Made by a program: the position numbers and the translations under genes
Shown: one piece after another, positions 15,985 through 25,341 of the stretch
Numbering within the stretch: position 1 is the stretch's first letter
Layout: each line of letters opens with the position of its first letter
Assembly: GCA_021773215.1 (NCBI GenBank)
Contig: JAJFKM010000031.1
Coordinates: 1-64,000 of the forward strand
DNA length: 64,000 nucleotides
DNA from: Gammaproteobacteria bacterium
Lineage (GTDB): Bacteria > Pseudomonadota > Gammaproteobacteria > Eutrophobiales > Eutrophobiaceae
Direction: 5' to 3'
The notes under the pieces: generated by a model
What the model was told of the DNA's origin: nothing
Databases searched by the model: none
Seen by the model: the letters and a program-made list of their open reading frames with translations, nothing else

Positions 15985-17349
15985 CTATTTAGTAAAACTG
16001 TCAAGTGGTTTGCTATCAAAATGATTAGTGTTTTGAAGTAACTGCTGAAGTTTCTTAGGCGATGTTACCGCTTTTGATTTTATGCCATCAATCTCAATTG
16101 AGGCAGAAGCAGACGCTGCTGAATTTACATTAATTAGCTTATACCAGGCTGGATTACGCTGGGCGATTTTTACAAACTCTTTTAAAACAGGATCATATCC
16201 TCTTCCATGAATCGTAATAGTCAATGGTGTTGAAGACATTTCACGGTCGATGAGCAATATACCGGCTTCTTCCATGCGCGCTGTCGCAATCTCCGGGATA
16301 CATAGGTAACGCAAACCATGCTTTGCCATCTTTGTGAATTCTTGTTCGTCACTATAATAACTCAGTAGATTAGCGAAACGGGTTAATGATATGTTTTCGT
16401 CGATTTGTCGAGGAGGCACCGTTTCATTTTTAGAATGTAATTTGCTGTTATAGCCACAAATCTCATTTTTAAAATTACGATTAATAAAGCGTGCTGAGTC
16501 ACATGCCAGAGTTAGATACTGATTGTCTAGCGTTGCACGGTAAAGTTGTAACATGGCTCTTGCCATGGAAAGGGTATCAGAGAGGTGCAGTGGTTTTTGA
16601 GTCATTGTATTAGTTAAATAGCCATTATTGTGATGTCGGTAGTATTGGTTTATCCAATTGGCAGCATTAATAGCCATCATTAAACTACTTTGATTCCCAC
16701 AGTATTCGTAATGTGTTGCCAGAGCCTCAATGATCCAACCATTTTCTCTAGTGTGTATGCGTTTATCGACTTCTGGTATGCCAATTTTTTTTCGACTCGC
16801 ATTGTTGAGTGAAAAAAATAACATTGGGTTGATGCCAGCGATGCAATCGGATTGGCCTGAATAAAATGCACCAGAATCTGAAGTCATAAAGTTCTTTATG
16901 TAAGTTTGAATCGAATCACAAACATCTTGATATCTACTAAATTTCATTTGAGCATAAGCTAATGCATACAAACGGAGATGGCCTGCTTGAGCTGCCATGG
17001 TTTTCCGATAATGAGGAACATCCCATTTTCCCTGTGTAGAGTATTGATAAACGCCTCCCCACACGGGATCAAGTAATGCAGAGGCATTATCTAAAGTGAT
17101 CCTTGCCATACGTTCTTCATTCTTGTCCTGATCAGCAGCTACAACTAAAGAGTATTCTGTGCTGTCGCGATCAATAAACTTAATCGGCGATAAAAGACCT
17201 CCTTGTTCCTGATCAAAACTTTGCATGTGCATATAGCGCAAGCGTCGTCGTACTTCGTTGCTTAAAACAGGATTAACCTGCTCGGTTAATCTTAATGAAC
17301 GTTCTTTAGGTACGGGGATTTCACAGGTTGATTTTAATAATGCGTGCAT
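15985..17349 (-). CDS. YyaL/DUF255-type alpha/alpha-barrel protein lacking the thioredoxin domain
   Basis: 454 residues. GGLLSPIKFID, DPVWGGVYQYST, GKWDVPHYRKTMAAQAGHLRLYALAY and DSGAFYSGQSD match the glycosidase-like (alpha/alpha)6 part of YyaL/spermatogenesis-associated-20 proteins. Those are usually about 680 residues with an N-terminal thioredoxin-like domain that is absent here. No signal peptide is obvious. The start is supported by GAGG. It begins nine bases after the sortase stop, the fourth gene of the Pds operon, so it is probably co-expressed. Its biochemical role, and whether it is a regular part of Pds loci, is unknown to me. Confidence 0.78.
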   Translation of the reverse strand: MHALLKSTCEIPVPKERSLRLTEQVNPVLSNEVRRRLRYMHMQSFDQEQGGLLSPIKFIDRDSTEYSLVVAADQDKNEERMARITLDNASALLDPVWGGVYQYSTQGKWDVPHYRKTMAAQAGHLRLYALAYAQMKFSRYQDVCDSIQTYIKNFMTSDSGAFYSGQSDCIAGINPMLFFSLNNASRKKIGIPEVDKRIHTRENGWIIEALATHYEYCGNQSSLMMAINAANWINQYYRHHNNGYLTNTMTQKPLHLSDTLSMARAMLQLYRATLDNQYLTLACDSARFINRNFKNEICGYNSKLHSKNETVPPRQIDENISLTRFANLLSYYSDEQEFTKMAKHGLRYLCIPEIATARMEEAGILLIDREMSSTPLTITIHGRGYDPVLKEFVKIAQRNPAWYKLINVNSAASASASIEIDGIKSKAVTSPKKLQQLLQNTNHFDSKPLDSFTK

Positions 17350-17358
17350 AATATTTCC

Positions 17359-17946
17359 TCAACTAAGAATAAATGAATGTTTGAATTTAGCGGTAATCAT
17401 GTAACGTAATGGTCCGCCTGATTGAATGGCGTCAAAGGGATAACAGGTGATTAAAATTAATGAATTATCTGAATCGACAGGAATAGCTTCTACTTTTGTC
17501 TTATCGATAATCCGTATTTCGGTGACTTGGTAAGCGCTCGTTTTTTTAATTGATTGAAGTTCTATATGATCGCCTTTTTTTATATTTTCCAGAAAAGAAA
17601 AATGAGTGTCTCGATGTCCTGAGATAATTACATTGCCGTTTTCGCCTGGCGGCGTACTACCAAAAAGATGCCCTGGGCCGAAAGCCAATGAAGAACCACT
17701 AGCCCCGGCCAGGACGATGCGACTAATACCAAGAGCGGGTGCACTTAGACGAGCGACAGGCCAGGTATCTGCCCATGGCCAAGGTTTCACCTCCTTATTG
17801 CCACTGAGCGTTTCTGTCCATGCTGTCTCCAGGAGGAGTTGTGCGACCACCGCCTTGGCATGGATATAGGAGCCTTGTCCTATGAACCATAAGCCGCAGA
17901 GGGGGAGGAGGAACACTATTAGTACTTTCTTAAACGTATGAATCAT
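17359..17946 (-). CDS. Class GN sortase (marine proteobacterial sortase)
   Basis: 195 residues. An N-terminal membrane helix (VLIVFLLPLCGLWFIG) is followed by a PWPWADTWP segment characteristic of this class. Catalytic residues are His111 (SGHRDTHF), Cys168 (LITCYPFD) and Arg181 (GGPLRYM), all intact. The enzyme is a membrane-anchored cysteine transpeptidase expected to act on the C-terminal signal of the adjacent VIT/vWA protein. Its start overlaps the end of that target gene by 17 bases, which indicates translational coupling. Confidence 0.93.
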   Translation of the reverse strand: MIHTFKKVLIVFLLPLCGLWFIGQGSYIHAKAVVAQLLLETAWTETLSGNKEVKPWPWADTWPVARLSAPALGISRIVLAGASGSSLAFGPGHLFGSTPPGENGNVIISGHRDTHFSFLENIKKGDHIELQSIKKTSAYQVTEIRIIDKTKVEAIPVDSDNSLILITCYPFDAIQSGGPLRYMITAKFKHSFILS

Positions 17947-20083
17947 GACGACGGGTTAATATCAAGATTGTGGTAAGTAAGAGTAGTAAAATGCCTATGA
18001 TGAAATTAAGCCGAGCGTCAGTTGCTGTTGCCGGAAAGGGTTGACCAAAGACCTTCTTATGATTCCAGCCAGCAGGTAGATGTGTTGGTATCGCGTGTGA
18101 GTCCAGGTTTTTATCCAGTGGTCGTACGGGTGTAACATCGACGGCGACCAAGCTGGTAAATTTGCTAACCAGATGATGTTCTAATGCGGTATCAATGATC
18201 AGTTGTTTTATAGATTCAAATTCAGCATCACGTTTTTGTTCCATTAATGCCGAGATCTTGTTTCGCGCCCAAAGAGTAGAAATACCCTGTCGATGTTGTC
18301 CACCATTTAACTTCAGACTTGACGACCAATTATTGTTGGCAACTTCCCCACTAATATTGATTTCATTAGGTAGTTGATTAGCTTTTGCGGTAATGAGTAA
18401 CGGCTCTCCGCGATAAAGGTCACTTATTTTTTGTGGCCAGGATTCTATATTGGCTGCAATATTGTTAGCGGTATTATTTATCTGACCCCAATCTATAGTG
18501 ATGTCTTTTAAGATCGGGTTTTCGATCTTTTCAAACAGGTTTTGCATGCGTGTTTGAACTTCATTAAGTTTGCCAATATGTGTATGTGTCCCGCGGCCAT
18601 AATTTGCGGCGCGTTGCATAAAGTGTGAGTTGGGTGCTGAGCCAATACCAATTGTAAATAAACGACTACGCCCCAGTTCATTTTGAATAATTTCAAATAA
18701 GGACTGCTCATTGCCAATACTGCCATCAGTCATGAATATAATTTGACGTAAACTATTATCATTCGATTGATTAGCGAGTGCTGTATGTAAAGCAGTTGCC
18801 ATCTCAGTGCCGCCACTAGCCTCTAATGCGCGAACATAATTCAATGCTTGCTCTAGCGTTGCTGGATTTACTGATTCGGCATGATTGAATAGTTTTGCTG
18901 TGAATGAATTAAATTGAATAACATTGAAGCGGTCGCCCGGTTTAAGTCGTGTTAATGCAAGTTCAAGTGCCGCACGGGCTTGTATGATTGATTGACCACC
19001 CATGGAGCCAGAGGTGTCAATGACATATATTATTTCTCTATGTAATGATTCTGTTTTTTTAACCGTGGGGGGTACCATCATTATCAGCGCATAGGTATCA
19101 CCATTCTTTTCTTCTGTGAACAATGCTGCCTTGGGTGCATCACTTGCATGTGGTTGCCAAATTAATTCGAAATCCCGGTTTGCAAGAGTCGTTTCCTGTT
19201 TAAGCTGGATCTCATAATGATCAGCCTGTTTATTAACCTTAATGTCATGATAAGGGCTATTTATTTTTTCCAGTAACAATCCCGCATCCAGATTGATTTT
19301 AAGTGTCACCTTGTTCTTACGTTGACTACCCGGTGGTAATACCGGCGGTGTAATTCGTGCTGCATCAGGGACTTCATTAGTATTTAATGACCATCCTGTT
19401 CCGGCAAAACCTTCAATACGTTGCTTACCGGGTATATAACGTGGACCGACCACCATGGGGAAGCGTAATGAGAAAGCACCATTGTCATAATTAACGATCT
19501 GTTGATACTCGATTTCTACCTTTACGGTTTCATGCGGTGCTATATTGGCAACGGAGGTGGTAAAGATATTAGGCCTTTCCTGTTCGGTAAGCGCAGCCTG
19601 TTTGCCTTGTTTCTTTGCTTGTTGGTAGATTTTCTTTGCTGCTTGTTTCTCTTTGATTTGGCCTTCGATGATACGCTCACCGATTTTAAGCCTCATATGA
19701 TCAACCGCTGCGTTTTCAGGTAGTGGGAACACATAAATCCCTTCCTGCCAATTATCAGTGGTGTTGCTAAAACTTTGCGTGACACTGACGCGGTTAATCA
19801 TGCCGGTAATGTTCATCACGACATCAATGTCGAGTTGTGCGGCTTTTTTATATTGCTTATTCTCTTTAAAAAGAAGCGTCCCATGGCCTAATTCATTAAA
19901 GTTAGCGACAATATCTGTAGCAATAATGTCATCCTGAATAACAGTGTTGGCCTCAGCATTGATGCTGTTGAATAACACCAATATAATTATTGCCAGGTTA
20001 AGACAAACGCTTAACCCTATGGAAGCAAAAAATAATCGTGGCGCTGCGAGTGATTTTATAGAACCAAGAGGAGCATGTGACAT
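17930..20083 (-). CDS. Marine proteobacterial sortase target protein (VIT + vWA)
   Basis: 717 residues from ATG 20083, with GGAGG upstream; a TTG 24 bases earlier overlaps the previous gene and is less likely. An N-terminal membrane segment is followed by a VIT domain (VTQSFSNTTDNWQEGIYVFPLPENAAVDHM), then a vWA domain with an intact MIDAS (DTSGSMGGQS, a later Thr, and TDGSIGNE). The C-terminus has FPATAT, an LPXT-like sorting signal, then a hydrophobic helix and an RRHDSYV tail. It is the expected substrate of the adjacent sortase. It is a surface or outer-envelope binding protein by family; the ligand is unknown. Confidence 0.92.
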   Translation of the reverse strand: MSHAPLGSIKSLAAPRLFFASIGLSVCLNLAIIILVLFNSINAEANTVIQDDIIATDIVANFNELGHGTLLFKENKQYKKAAQLDIDVVMNITGMINRVSVTQSFSNTTDNWQEGIYVFPLPENAAVDHMRLKIGERIIEGQIKEKQAAKKIYQQAKKQGKQAALTEQERPNIFTTSVANIAPHETVKVEIEYQQIVNYDNGAFSLRFPMVVGPRYIPGKQRIEGFAGTGWSLNTNEVPDAARITPPVLPPGSQRKNKVTLKINLDAGLLLEKINSPYHDIKVNKQADHYEIQLKQETTLANRDFELIWQPHASDAPKAALFTEEKNGDTYALIMMVPPTVKKTESLHREIIYVIDTSGSMGGQSIIQARAALELALTRLKPGDRFNVIQFNSFTAKLFNHAESVNPATLEQALNYVRALEASGGTEMATALHTALANQSNDNSLRQIIFMTDGSIGNEQSLFEIIQNELGRSRLFTIGIGSAPNSHFMQRAANYGRGTHTHIGKLNEVQTRMQNLFEKIENPILKDITIDWGQINNTANNIAANIESWPQKISDLYRGEPLLITAKANQLPNEINISGEVANNNWSSSLKLNGGQHRQGISTLWARNKISALMEQKRDAEFESIKQLIIDTALEHHLVSKFTSLVAVDVTPVRPLDKNLDSHAIPTHLPAGWNHKKVFGQPFPATATDARLNFIIGILLLLLTTILILTRRHDSYV

Positions 20084-20090
20084 GATAATC

Positions 20091-20804
20091 TCAAGCCTCC
20101 GTATCAAGGGTTAAGTTAATGGTTACCTTGCGATCGAAAATATAGGCTTCCCTATCTCCCTGACTCGCCGTTGCAGCACGCTCGCCATGCGCCTGTAATT
20201 GGAGTCGCTGATTTGAAATGCCCGCATCTATGAAGGTAGTCCGTACTTTATCAATACGTTTCTTACTGAGATGCAGATTAAAGTCTTCCGAGCCACGATG
20301 ATCTGCATATCCAGAAATCTGGATTTTTATCTTAGGGTAGGGCTTTATTAATTCAGCTAGTTGTTTGACCTGTGGGAGGACATCTGCGCGTATCTCCGCA
20401 TCGTTGGTTTTATAGTAGATGATATAAGAGATTCCCTGGCTTAACTTTTCCAGAGACTGGATCTCACGGTTATTAACAACCTGTTGGAATTCTTCTTTAA
20501 ATTTCGTCTTGGTATTTGATAATTCAGTTTGTTGATAGGCTAGCTCAATGCTTTGTGCATTTAATTCTTTTTCCAGTGCAGCGATCGTGGTATCCGTATC
20601 AGTTTCCCGTACCCCAAACCAAGTGCCACTCGCAGCACCAATAACCGCGCCCGGTGGGCCAGCAAGAAGACCTCCAATCAGTGCGCCAAGTCCAAATCCG
20701 ACATTTCCTTTTGTCGGATCGGGATCTTGTTGTACCTCCTTCGCGTTGACGGTGAATTGAGTGCTTAATAAAAGTACAAGTGTTAATGTCTTACATAATT
20801 TCAT
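20091..20804 (-). CDS. pdsO: Sortase-associated OmpA-like protein PdsO
   Basis: 237 residues from ATG 20804, chosen because AGGAGG lies just upstream and a signal peptide (about 1-22, ending TVNA) follows at once; an 18-residue upstream extension is in frame but unsupported. After a Gly-rich segment (GFGLGALIGGLLAGPPGAVIGAASGT) and a coiled coil, residues about 125-235 are an OmpA-type peptidoglycan-binding domain (ISGYADHRGSEDFNLHLSKKR). It is first gene of the Pds operon, seven bases before the target gene. Confidence 0.9.
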   Translation of the reverse strand: MKLCKTLTLVLLLSTQFTVNAKEVQQDPDPTKGNVGFGLGALIGGLLAGPPGAVIGAASGTWFGVRETDTDTTIAALEKELNAQSIELAYQQTELSNTKTKFKEEFQQVVNNREIQSLEKLSQGISYIIYYKTNDAEIRADVLPQVKQLAELIKPYPKIKIQISGYADHRGSEDFNLHLSKKRIDKVRTTFIDAGISNQRLQLQAHGERAATASQGDREAYIFDRKVTINLTLDTEA

Positions 20805-20964
20805 GTTGAATGCCTCCTGTTTCAAAACAGCCCTTAATCGGATTAAACTAGATATCATTTAATAGGCTGCACATGGCAGGCGAAGGGTCGGAAACTGGAA
20901 ATGTGAGGATGAAATGTGGCAAAAAAATGGCAATGACAGCTAAGGTCTTTAAATTCCCGCACAA

Positions 20965-20978
20965 GCACTCTAAAGTGC
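20965..20978. promoter_or_regulatory. Candidate operator in the divergent pdsO/pdsR intergenic region
   Basis: GCACT-CTAA-AGTGC inverted repeat, overlapped by CGCAC...GTGCG, 28-41 bases before pdsR and about 160 before pdsO. It could be a binding site for PdsR or another regulator. Evidence is symmetry and position only. Confidence 0.3.
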
Positions 20979-21005
20979 GTAAAACAATAAATAGTGGAGT
21001 AGCGA

Positions 21006-21692
21006 ATGCCCAGGCAAATTATTCTGGTTGAAGATGAACCCATACTTTGCGAAAACTATGCAATTGCTATTCGTCAACAGGGTTATGAAGTACTTACCTG
21101 TAATAACAAGCAGGACGCTATAGACAGTGTTAATAAACGATTGCCTGATCTGGCCATTCTTGATGTGGGTCTTGGCGATGATGTGGAAGCCGGTTTTGAT
21201 CTATGTCGGGAAATTCGTTCACTATCAAACACCATTCCAATAATTTTTCTGACCGCGAGAGATACAGATTTAGATACGATTTCAGGTCTACGTCTGGGTG
21301 CAGACGATTATCTGAGTAAAGATACCAGCATGCCGCATATTCTTGCGCGTATAGCGGCCTTGTTCCGACGTATACAAGCCTTACAAACTACTGTTGAAGA
21401 TGAACAGATTAAACATGGCTCCTTATTAATTGATGCTCAACGTTTTCAGATAGAATGGAAAGGTCTTGCCGTTGATTTAAGTCTGACTGAGTTCTGGATG
21501 GTTCATGCCCTTGCGAAAAGAGTAGGCCATGTAAAAAATAGAGAGCAGTTGATGCAAGATTCAAATATCTTTGTTGACGATGGCACAATCACCTCGCATA
21601 TCAAACGTATACGGAAAAAATTCAAAGAGCTTGATGACGATTTCGATCACATAGAGACCGTATATGGTGTTGGCTACCGATGGAAGTCTTAA
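21006..21692 (+). CDS. pdsR: Proteobacterial dedicated sortase system response regulator PdsR
   Basis: 228 residues. The receiver domain (1-120) has the acidic pocket VEDEP, phospho-acceptor Asp in LAILDVGLG, and KDTSMPHILAR at the usual Lys position. The C-terminal OmpR-type winged helix (about 135-228) has LSLTEFWMVHAL and a VYGVGYRWKS end. It is divergent from pdsO and upstream of the histidine kinase, fitting the Pds locus arrangement, and probably controls the sortase operon (inference). GTGGAG precedes the ATG. Confidence 0.9.
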   Translation: MPRQIILVEDEPILCENYAIAIRQQGYEVLTCNNKQDAIDSVNKRLPDLAILDVGLGDDVEAGFDLCREIRSLSNTIPIIFLTARDTDLDTISGLRLGADDYLSKDTSMPHILARIAALFRRIQALQTTVEDEQIKHGSLLIDAQRFQIEWKGLAVDLSLTEFWMVHALAKRVGHVKNREQLMQDSNIFVDDGTITSHIKRIRKKFKELDDDFDHIETVYGVGYRWKS

Positions 21693-21720
21693 GTTTTCTT
21701 TTATCATTTAAATATATTTC

Positions 21721-21812
21721 AGCCACAGAGAGCACAGAGTTCACAGAGAAAGATAAATAATAATTAATGCATCGTAATGACTATTTTTTTTGTCTCCGTG
21801 TCCTCGGCCGCT
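21721..21812. repeat. CCACAGAG foldback repeat (copy 1)
   Basis: Left arm starts AGCCACAGAGAGCACAGAG. The right arm TGTCTCCGTGTCCTCGGCCGCT is a degenerate reverse complement. It lies between pdsR and pdsS. A similar, better-preserved element is at 47518-47620. Confidence 0.5.
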
Positions 21813-21822
21813 GCTCCCGACG

Positions 21823-21851
21823 CGACTCTATCTCCTGCGTCCATGCAGTCG
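21823..21851. repeat. Hairpin repeat (copy 3, partial)
   Basis: CGACT (21823) pairs with AGTCG (21847), enclosing CTGC-GTCCAT-GCAG. CTCCTGCGTCC.TGCAGTCGT is shared with the array at 7896-7999. It abuts the foldback element. Confidence 0.5.
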
Positions 21852-21890
21852 TCTGTGGTATTAATAATTTTCTTATAATGAAAAATACTG

Positions 21891-23975
21891 ATGAGTAATT
21901 CAAAAATCAGGTTTTCTCTACGCAGCAAATTAATGCTGTTGTCTATTGCCGTGTTGATCATTCCCTATATCGGCTTTGATTACTTACGACAGATGGAGAC
22001 CTATCTAAGAGAAACATTAGAAGCTTCTCTGGTTGATTCGACCTATGCCGTTGCGGGCGTCTTAAATGAAAAACCCAGGTTATTTGAATCAAGTTTTAAC
22101 GAATCTACAAACAGTCTATATGTCCATCAAATGAACCATCCAGTTGAACTGGATGGTTATACTGATGATTGGCTATCCTATATTGATTGGTCGGAAACAT
22201 ACTTATCGGAATCGGGAACTGATGTAGACAACTTTAAATTAATAATCACCAAAGATGACGATTACTTCTATGTCTTAATGCAGGTCAAAGATGATATCCT
22301 GGTTTATTCGACCTTGAATACTGAGGGTGAAATTAATGGCGACCATGTTGTTATTGTCTTTCGTGATAAATATCAACGCTTACATAAAAATTATCTGGCA
22401 CCGAGTGGGCCAGGTCTAGTCAGACCTTTTCGTTATGAAGAAGTCTACGATGAATACGGCGTAGAAATTCTTACACAAAAAAACCTGACCAATACAGCTG
22501 CGGTCTGGCAAGCAACAGATGACGGTTTTAACATTGAGATAAAAATTCCGGTGTACCTGCTCGGTGAACATCTTGGTTTTATCTTGAATGATGTTGATGA
22601 TTCGAATGGATCTCTCACAGGTAAAACAATTAGCACCTTTGATAATGATGATTATGCTGAACCCGGTAAAATCATAAGTTCATCAAAACGTATTGAAAAT
22701 ATTATCTATGCCCAGGGGCGCAGTGTAGGAAGACGGATTTGGGTATTAGATAAGTCTGGCCAGGTATTAGCGAGTGATGGTAGCTTGAATCGTAATTTTC
22801 CAGACAATGCCTTTAATATTGTTTACACGCTGTTACTACCACCAGCATATGATTACTTTAAAGACGACCTGGCCGGCGCGTCCCGTTTACAGGGAGAGGA
22901 AGTCAATCAGGCTTTGTCCGGCAATACTGAAACGCGTTGGCGCTCATCTCCTGATGGCAAAGCAGTGATAGTCTCTGCCGCAACACCGATCTGGTTTGAT
23001 AATAAGGTTGTTGGTGCCGTTGTTGTCGAAGAGACGACAAATAATATACAAATAATGCAACGGCAAGTGTTGGCAGGCTTATTTAATAAAACCCTGTTGA
23101 TATTCCTGGCAATTGTTTTTCTGCTGTTACTCTTTGCCAGTCGTTTATCTTCGCGCCTGATAAAACTAAACCGCGAGACTACAGAAGCAATCGATGAACA
23201 TGGAAAAGTAATCGGCGATATTTCTGCGAGTAATGCCAGCGATGAAGTTGGCGAGTTATCCCGGAATTTCAGTAATATGCTTGAGCGCTTACAACAATAC
23301 CATCGCTACCTTGAAGGTATGGCCAGCCGCTTGTCGCATGAATTGCGTACACCCATGGCGATTGTTAAATCATCATTAGACAGGCTGCAACATGAGCAAG
23401 ACGAAGAGGGCAGGAAGGTTGCTCTTCAGGCTGCTGATACCGGCCTGCAACGCCTGCAAGCATTATTAACACGTTTAAGTGAAGCATCAAGATTAGAACA
23501 AGCACTACAAGAGGCAGATAAACAAGCAACAGATCTGAATGATTTTTTAACGCAATGTGTCGCCGGTTATCAAAGCGCCTACCCGAATCAATTATTCATG
23601 TTAAACACACCCGAAACGATTATAAACTACACCATCAATCGTGATCTGTTTTTCCAGATGCTGGATAAACTCGTCGGTAATGCGGTTGAGTTTTCGCATC
23701 CAGACAATGCAATCACATTAAATTTAATAGATAAGACCAACGCAATAGAACTACAAGTGATTAATATTGGTCCTGCCTTACCAGAAGAATTGCTTGATGA
23801 CTTGTTTAATTCAATGGTCTCCATCCGTGCCGAACGTAAAGAAACTGGCCCACACCTTGGACTTGGCCTTTTTGTAGCACGTTTGATAGCCGAGTTTCAT
23901 AACGGCACCATCACCGCAAAAAATATTGAGAAAGATGAAGGTGTGTGTATGACAGTGATACTAAATAAAGAGTAG
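21891..23975 (+). CDS. pdsS: Proteobacterial dedicated sortase system histidine kinase PdsS
   Basis: 694 residues. A first membrane helix at about 15-30 is followed by a large periplasmic sensor (about 35-385) with a carbohydrate-binding-like beta sandwich (VELDGYTDDWLSYIDWSE, DDDYFYVLMQVKDD), and a second helix at about 395-415 (TLLIFLAIVFLLLLFAS). HAMP, HisKA with the phospho-His in RLSHELRTPM, and HATPase_c with VGNAVEFS and GPHLGLGLFVARLI follow. It partners PdsR. The 198 bases separating it from pdsR contain two repeat elements, unusual inside a two-component operon. Confidence 0.9.
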   Translation: MSNSKIRFSLRSKLMLLSIAVLIIPYIGFDYLRQMETYLRETLEASLVDSTYAVAGVLNEKPRLFESSFNESTNSLYVHQMNHPVELDGYTDDWLSYIDWSETYLSESGTDVDNFKLIITKDDDYFYVLMQVKDDILVYSTLNTEGEINGDHVVIVFRDKYQRLHKNYLAPSGPGLVRPFRYEEVYDEYGVEILTQKNLTNTAAVWQATDDGFNIEIKIPVYLLGEHLGFILNDVDDSNGSLTGKTISTFDNDDYAEPGKIISSSKRIENIIYAQGRSVGRRIWVLDKSGQVLASDGSLNRNFPDNAFNIVYTLLLPPAYDYFKDDLAGASRLQGEEVNQALSGNTETRWRSSPDGKAVIVSAATPIWFDNKVVGAVVVEETTNNIQIMQRQVLAGLFNKTLLIFLAIVFLLLLFASRLSSRLIKLNRETTEAIDEHGKVIGDISASNASDEVGELSRNFSNMLERLQQYHRYLEGMASRLSHELRTPMAIVKSSLDRLQHEQDEEGRKVALQAADTGLQRLQALLTRLSEASRLEQALQEADKQATDLNDFLTQCVAGYQSAYPNQLFMLNTPETIINYTINRDLFFQMLDKLVGNAVEFSHPDNAITLNLIDKTNAIELQVINIGPALPEELLDDLFNSMVSIRAERKETGPHLGLGLFVARLIAEFHNGTITAKNIEKDEGVCMTVILNKE

Positions 23976-24114
23976 TCATATTTAGCTTTACTTATTACCC
24001 GAGCTTACTGGTACAGTTCATTAATCTTCAATACATCTAATCTAAATTAGGCATTAAATCACAAGACAATTATCATCTATATTAAGTAGCATAAACATAT
24101 TTTATGTCTGCTTT

Positions 24115-24165
24115 TTGCGAATGGGTATAATGTTGATATGCTGCAACCGACCCAAAGCAGAAATT
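24115..24165. repeat. Short repeat flanking orphan genes (site A)
   Basis: Contains ATGTCTGCTTTTTGCG...GGGTATAATG and a CCCAAAGCAGAAATT end. It resembles, in reverse sense, the AAAAGCAGACATATTGGGTATAAT stretch at 25980-26000, which lies beyond the three small genes. Confidence 0.35.
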
Positions 24166-24170
24166 AAAGG

Positions 24171-24494
24171 ATGAATAACAAAACTAAAAAAACATCTCGA
24201 ATACTTATCTTTGGATCGTTAACGATAGTTATATTCATTAGTGGTTTTGTTGCTGGAGATTATTTGTCTGAATATGACGTGCTGTGCGAAAAAAACTTCT
24301 CACCACATAAATTACAAAGAGAGTTCAAATCAAAAGACGGAATCATAATACCTGTTGGAACTATTGTTTATGTTAGAGGGTGCAAACCAAATACTGACGT
24401 TCTGTTAAATTTTTATGTTGATAATTGGAATTATAAGCATATGGAAGAGCTGAAAACTGGTCCAAACCCAGCATATCACCTAGATGTTAAATAA
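24171..24494 (+). CDS. Small membrane-anchored protein of unknown function
   Basis: 107 residues. A basic N-terminus and one membrane helix (ILIFGSLTIVIFISGFVAG, 11-30) precede an external domain of about 75 residues with two cysteines (DVLCEKNF, VRGCKPN) that could pair. No family is recognised. It is isolated between repeat sites A and B. AAAGGATG overlaps the start region. Confidence 0.5.
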   Translation: MNNKTKKTSRILIFGSLTIVIFISGFVAGDYLSEYDVLCEKNFSPHKLQREFKSKDGIIIPVGTIVYVRGCKPNTDVLLNFYVDNWNYKHMEELKTGPNPAYHLDVK

Positions 24495-24495
24495 C

Positions 24496-24535
24496 TGCTT
24501 CTGGCCTAAATATGAATGATGATAAGATCAACCCA
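24496..24535. repeat. Short repeat flanking orphan genes (site B)
   Basis: CTGCTTCTGGCCTAAATATGAATGATGATAAG, nearly repeated at 25936-25968 as CCGCTTCTGGCCGAAATACGAATGATGACAAG. It begins immediately after the stop of the 107-residue gene. Confidence 0.45.
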
Positions 24536-24560
24536 TGAAGGACTTCTAGGAGGATATTGA

Positions 24561-25295
24561 ATGGAATCAGATATTATAGAAAAAAACTCAACCTTTGTTA
24601 CAGTTATTGCTTGGATAGGTATTGTCATTTCAGGTTTTAGTACACTGATGGCACTACTACAAAGTATTATGTTCACCTTTATTATGAATGAGGGGTTTGA
24701 TGAAGCATTAAATGCATCACAAGCAGAACAAAATGAAAATATGCCGCCTATATTTGCATTCATGGCGAATAATTTTGAATACTTGTTTTATTTATTTTTC
24801 TTAATATCGTTTTTTTCTTTTATTGCTTCTGTCGGTTTATTAAAGCGAAAAAACTGGGCGCGAATTTCTATTATTGGGTTACTCGTATTAAGTATTGCAT
24901 GGAATTTTGGTGGTTTCGGTGTTCAATATACTATGATGTCAGATTTTGGGAGCTTGCATGGCACTTCCATGACCCTGATGACCAAGGAGGAAATGGAAGA
25001 TAAAGCAAAGAGAAACTATGAAAAAGTTCTTGCTCGGTATGAAGATAAAGAGTGTTGTGAGAAAACAGATCCATGTTGCAAGAAGCCATTAACATATGAA
25101 GAACAACTTAAAAAACTCGAAGAGAATCAAGCGCAACAAATAAAAATACAGGGTGAAATGAAAGGCATGTTTAAAGGGATGATGATTTTTGGCATTTTTA
25201 TGATTCTTATTATGTCTGCCATTGAAGGCTGGATTGTCTGGAAACTTACCCGTCCTCAGATAGTGAGGGAATTTAAACCAGATATTATTTCTTAA
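24561..25295 (+). CDS. Membrane protein of unknown function
   Basis: 244 residues with about four membrane helices (FVTVIAWIGIVISGFSTLMA, YLFYLFFLISFFSFIASVGLL, ISIIGLLVLSIAWN and a C-terminal MIFGIFMILIMSAIEGWIVWKL). A soluble loop at about 140-205 carries a Cys cluster (KECCEKTDPCCKKP) that could bind metal or form disulfides. AGGAGG gives a strong ribosome site. No family is recognised. Confidence 0.6.
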   Translation: MESDIIEKNSTFVTVIAWIGIVISGFSTLMALLQSIMFTFIMNEGFDEALNASQAEQNENMPPIFAFMANNFEYLFYLFFLISFFSFIASVGLLKRKNWARISIIGLLVLSIAWNFGGFGVQYTMMSDFGSLHGTSMTLMTKEEMEDKAKRNYEKVLARYEDKECCEKTDPCCKKPLTYEEQLKKLEENQAQQIKIQGEMKGMFKGMMIFGIFMILIMSAIEGWIVWKLTRPQIVREFKPDIIS

Positions 25296-25341
25296 AGTCT
25301 ACTTTCAAATTTGTAAAGCAGAATTTAAATTAAGCGGTAAT

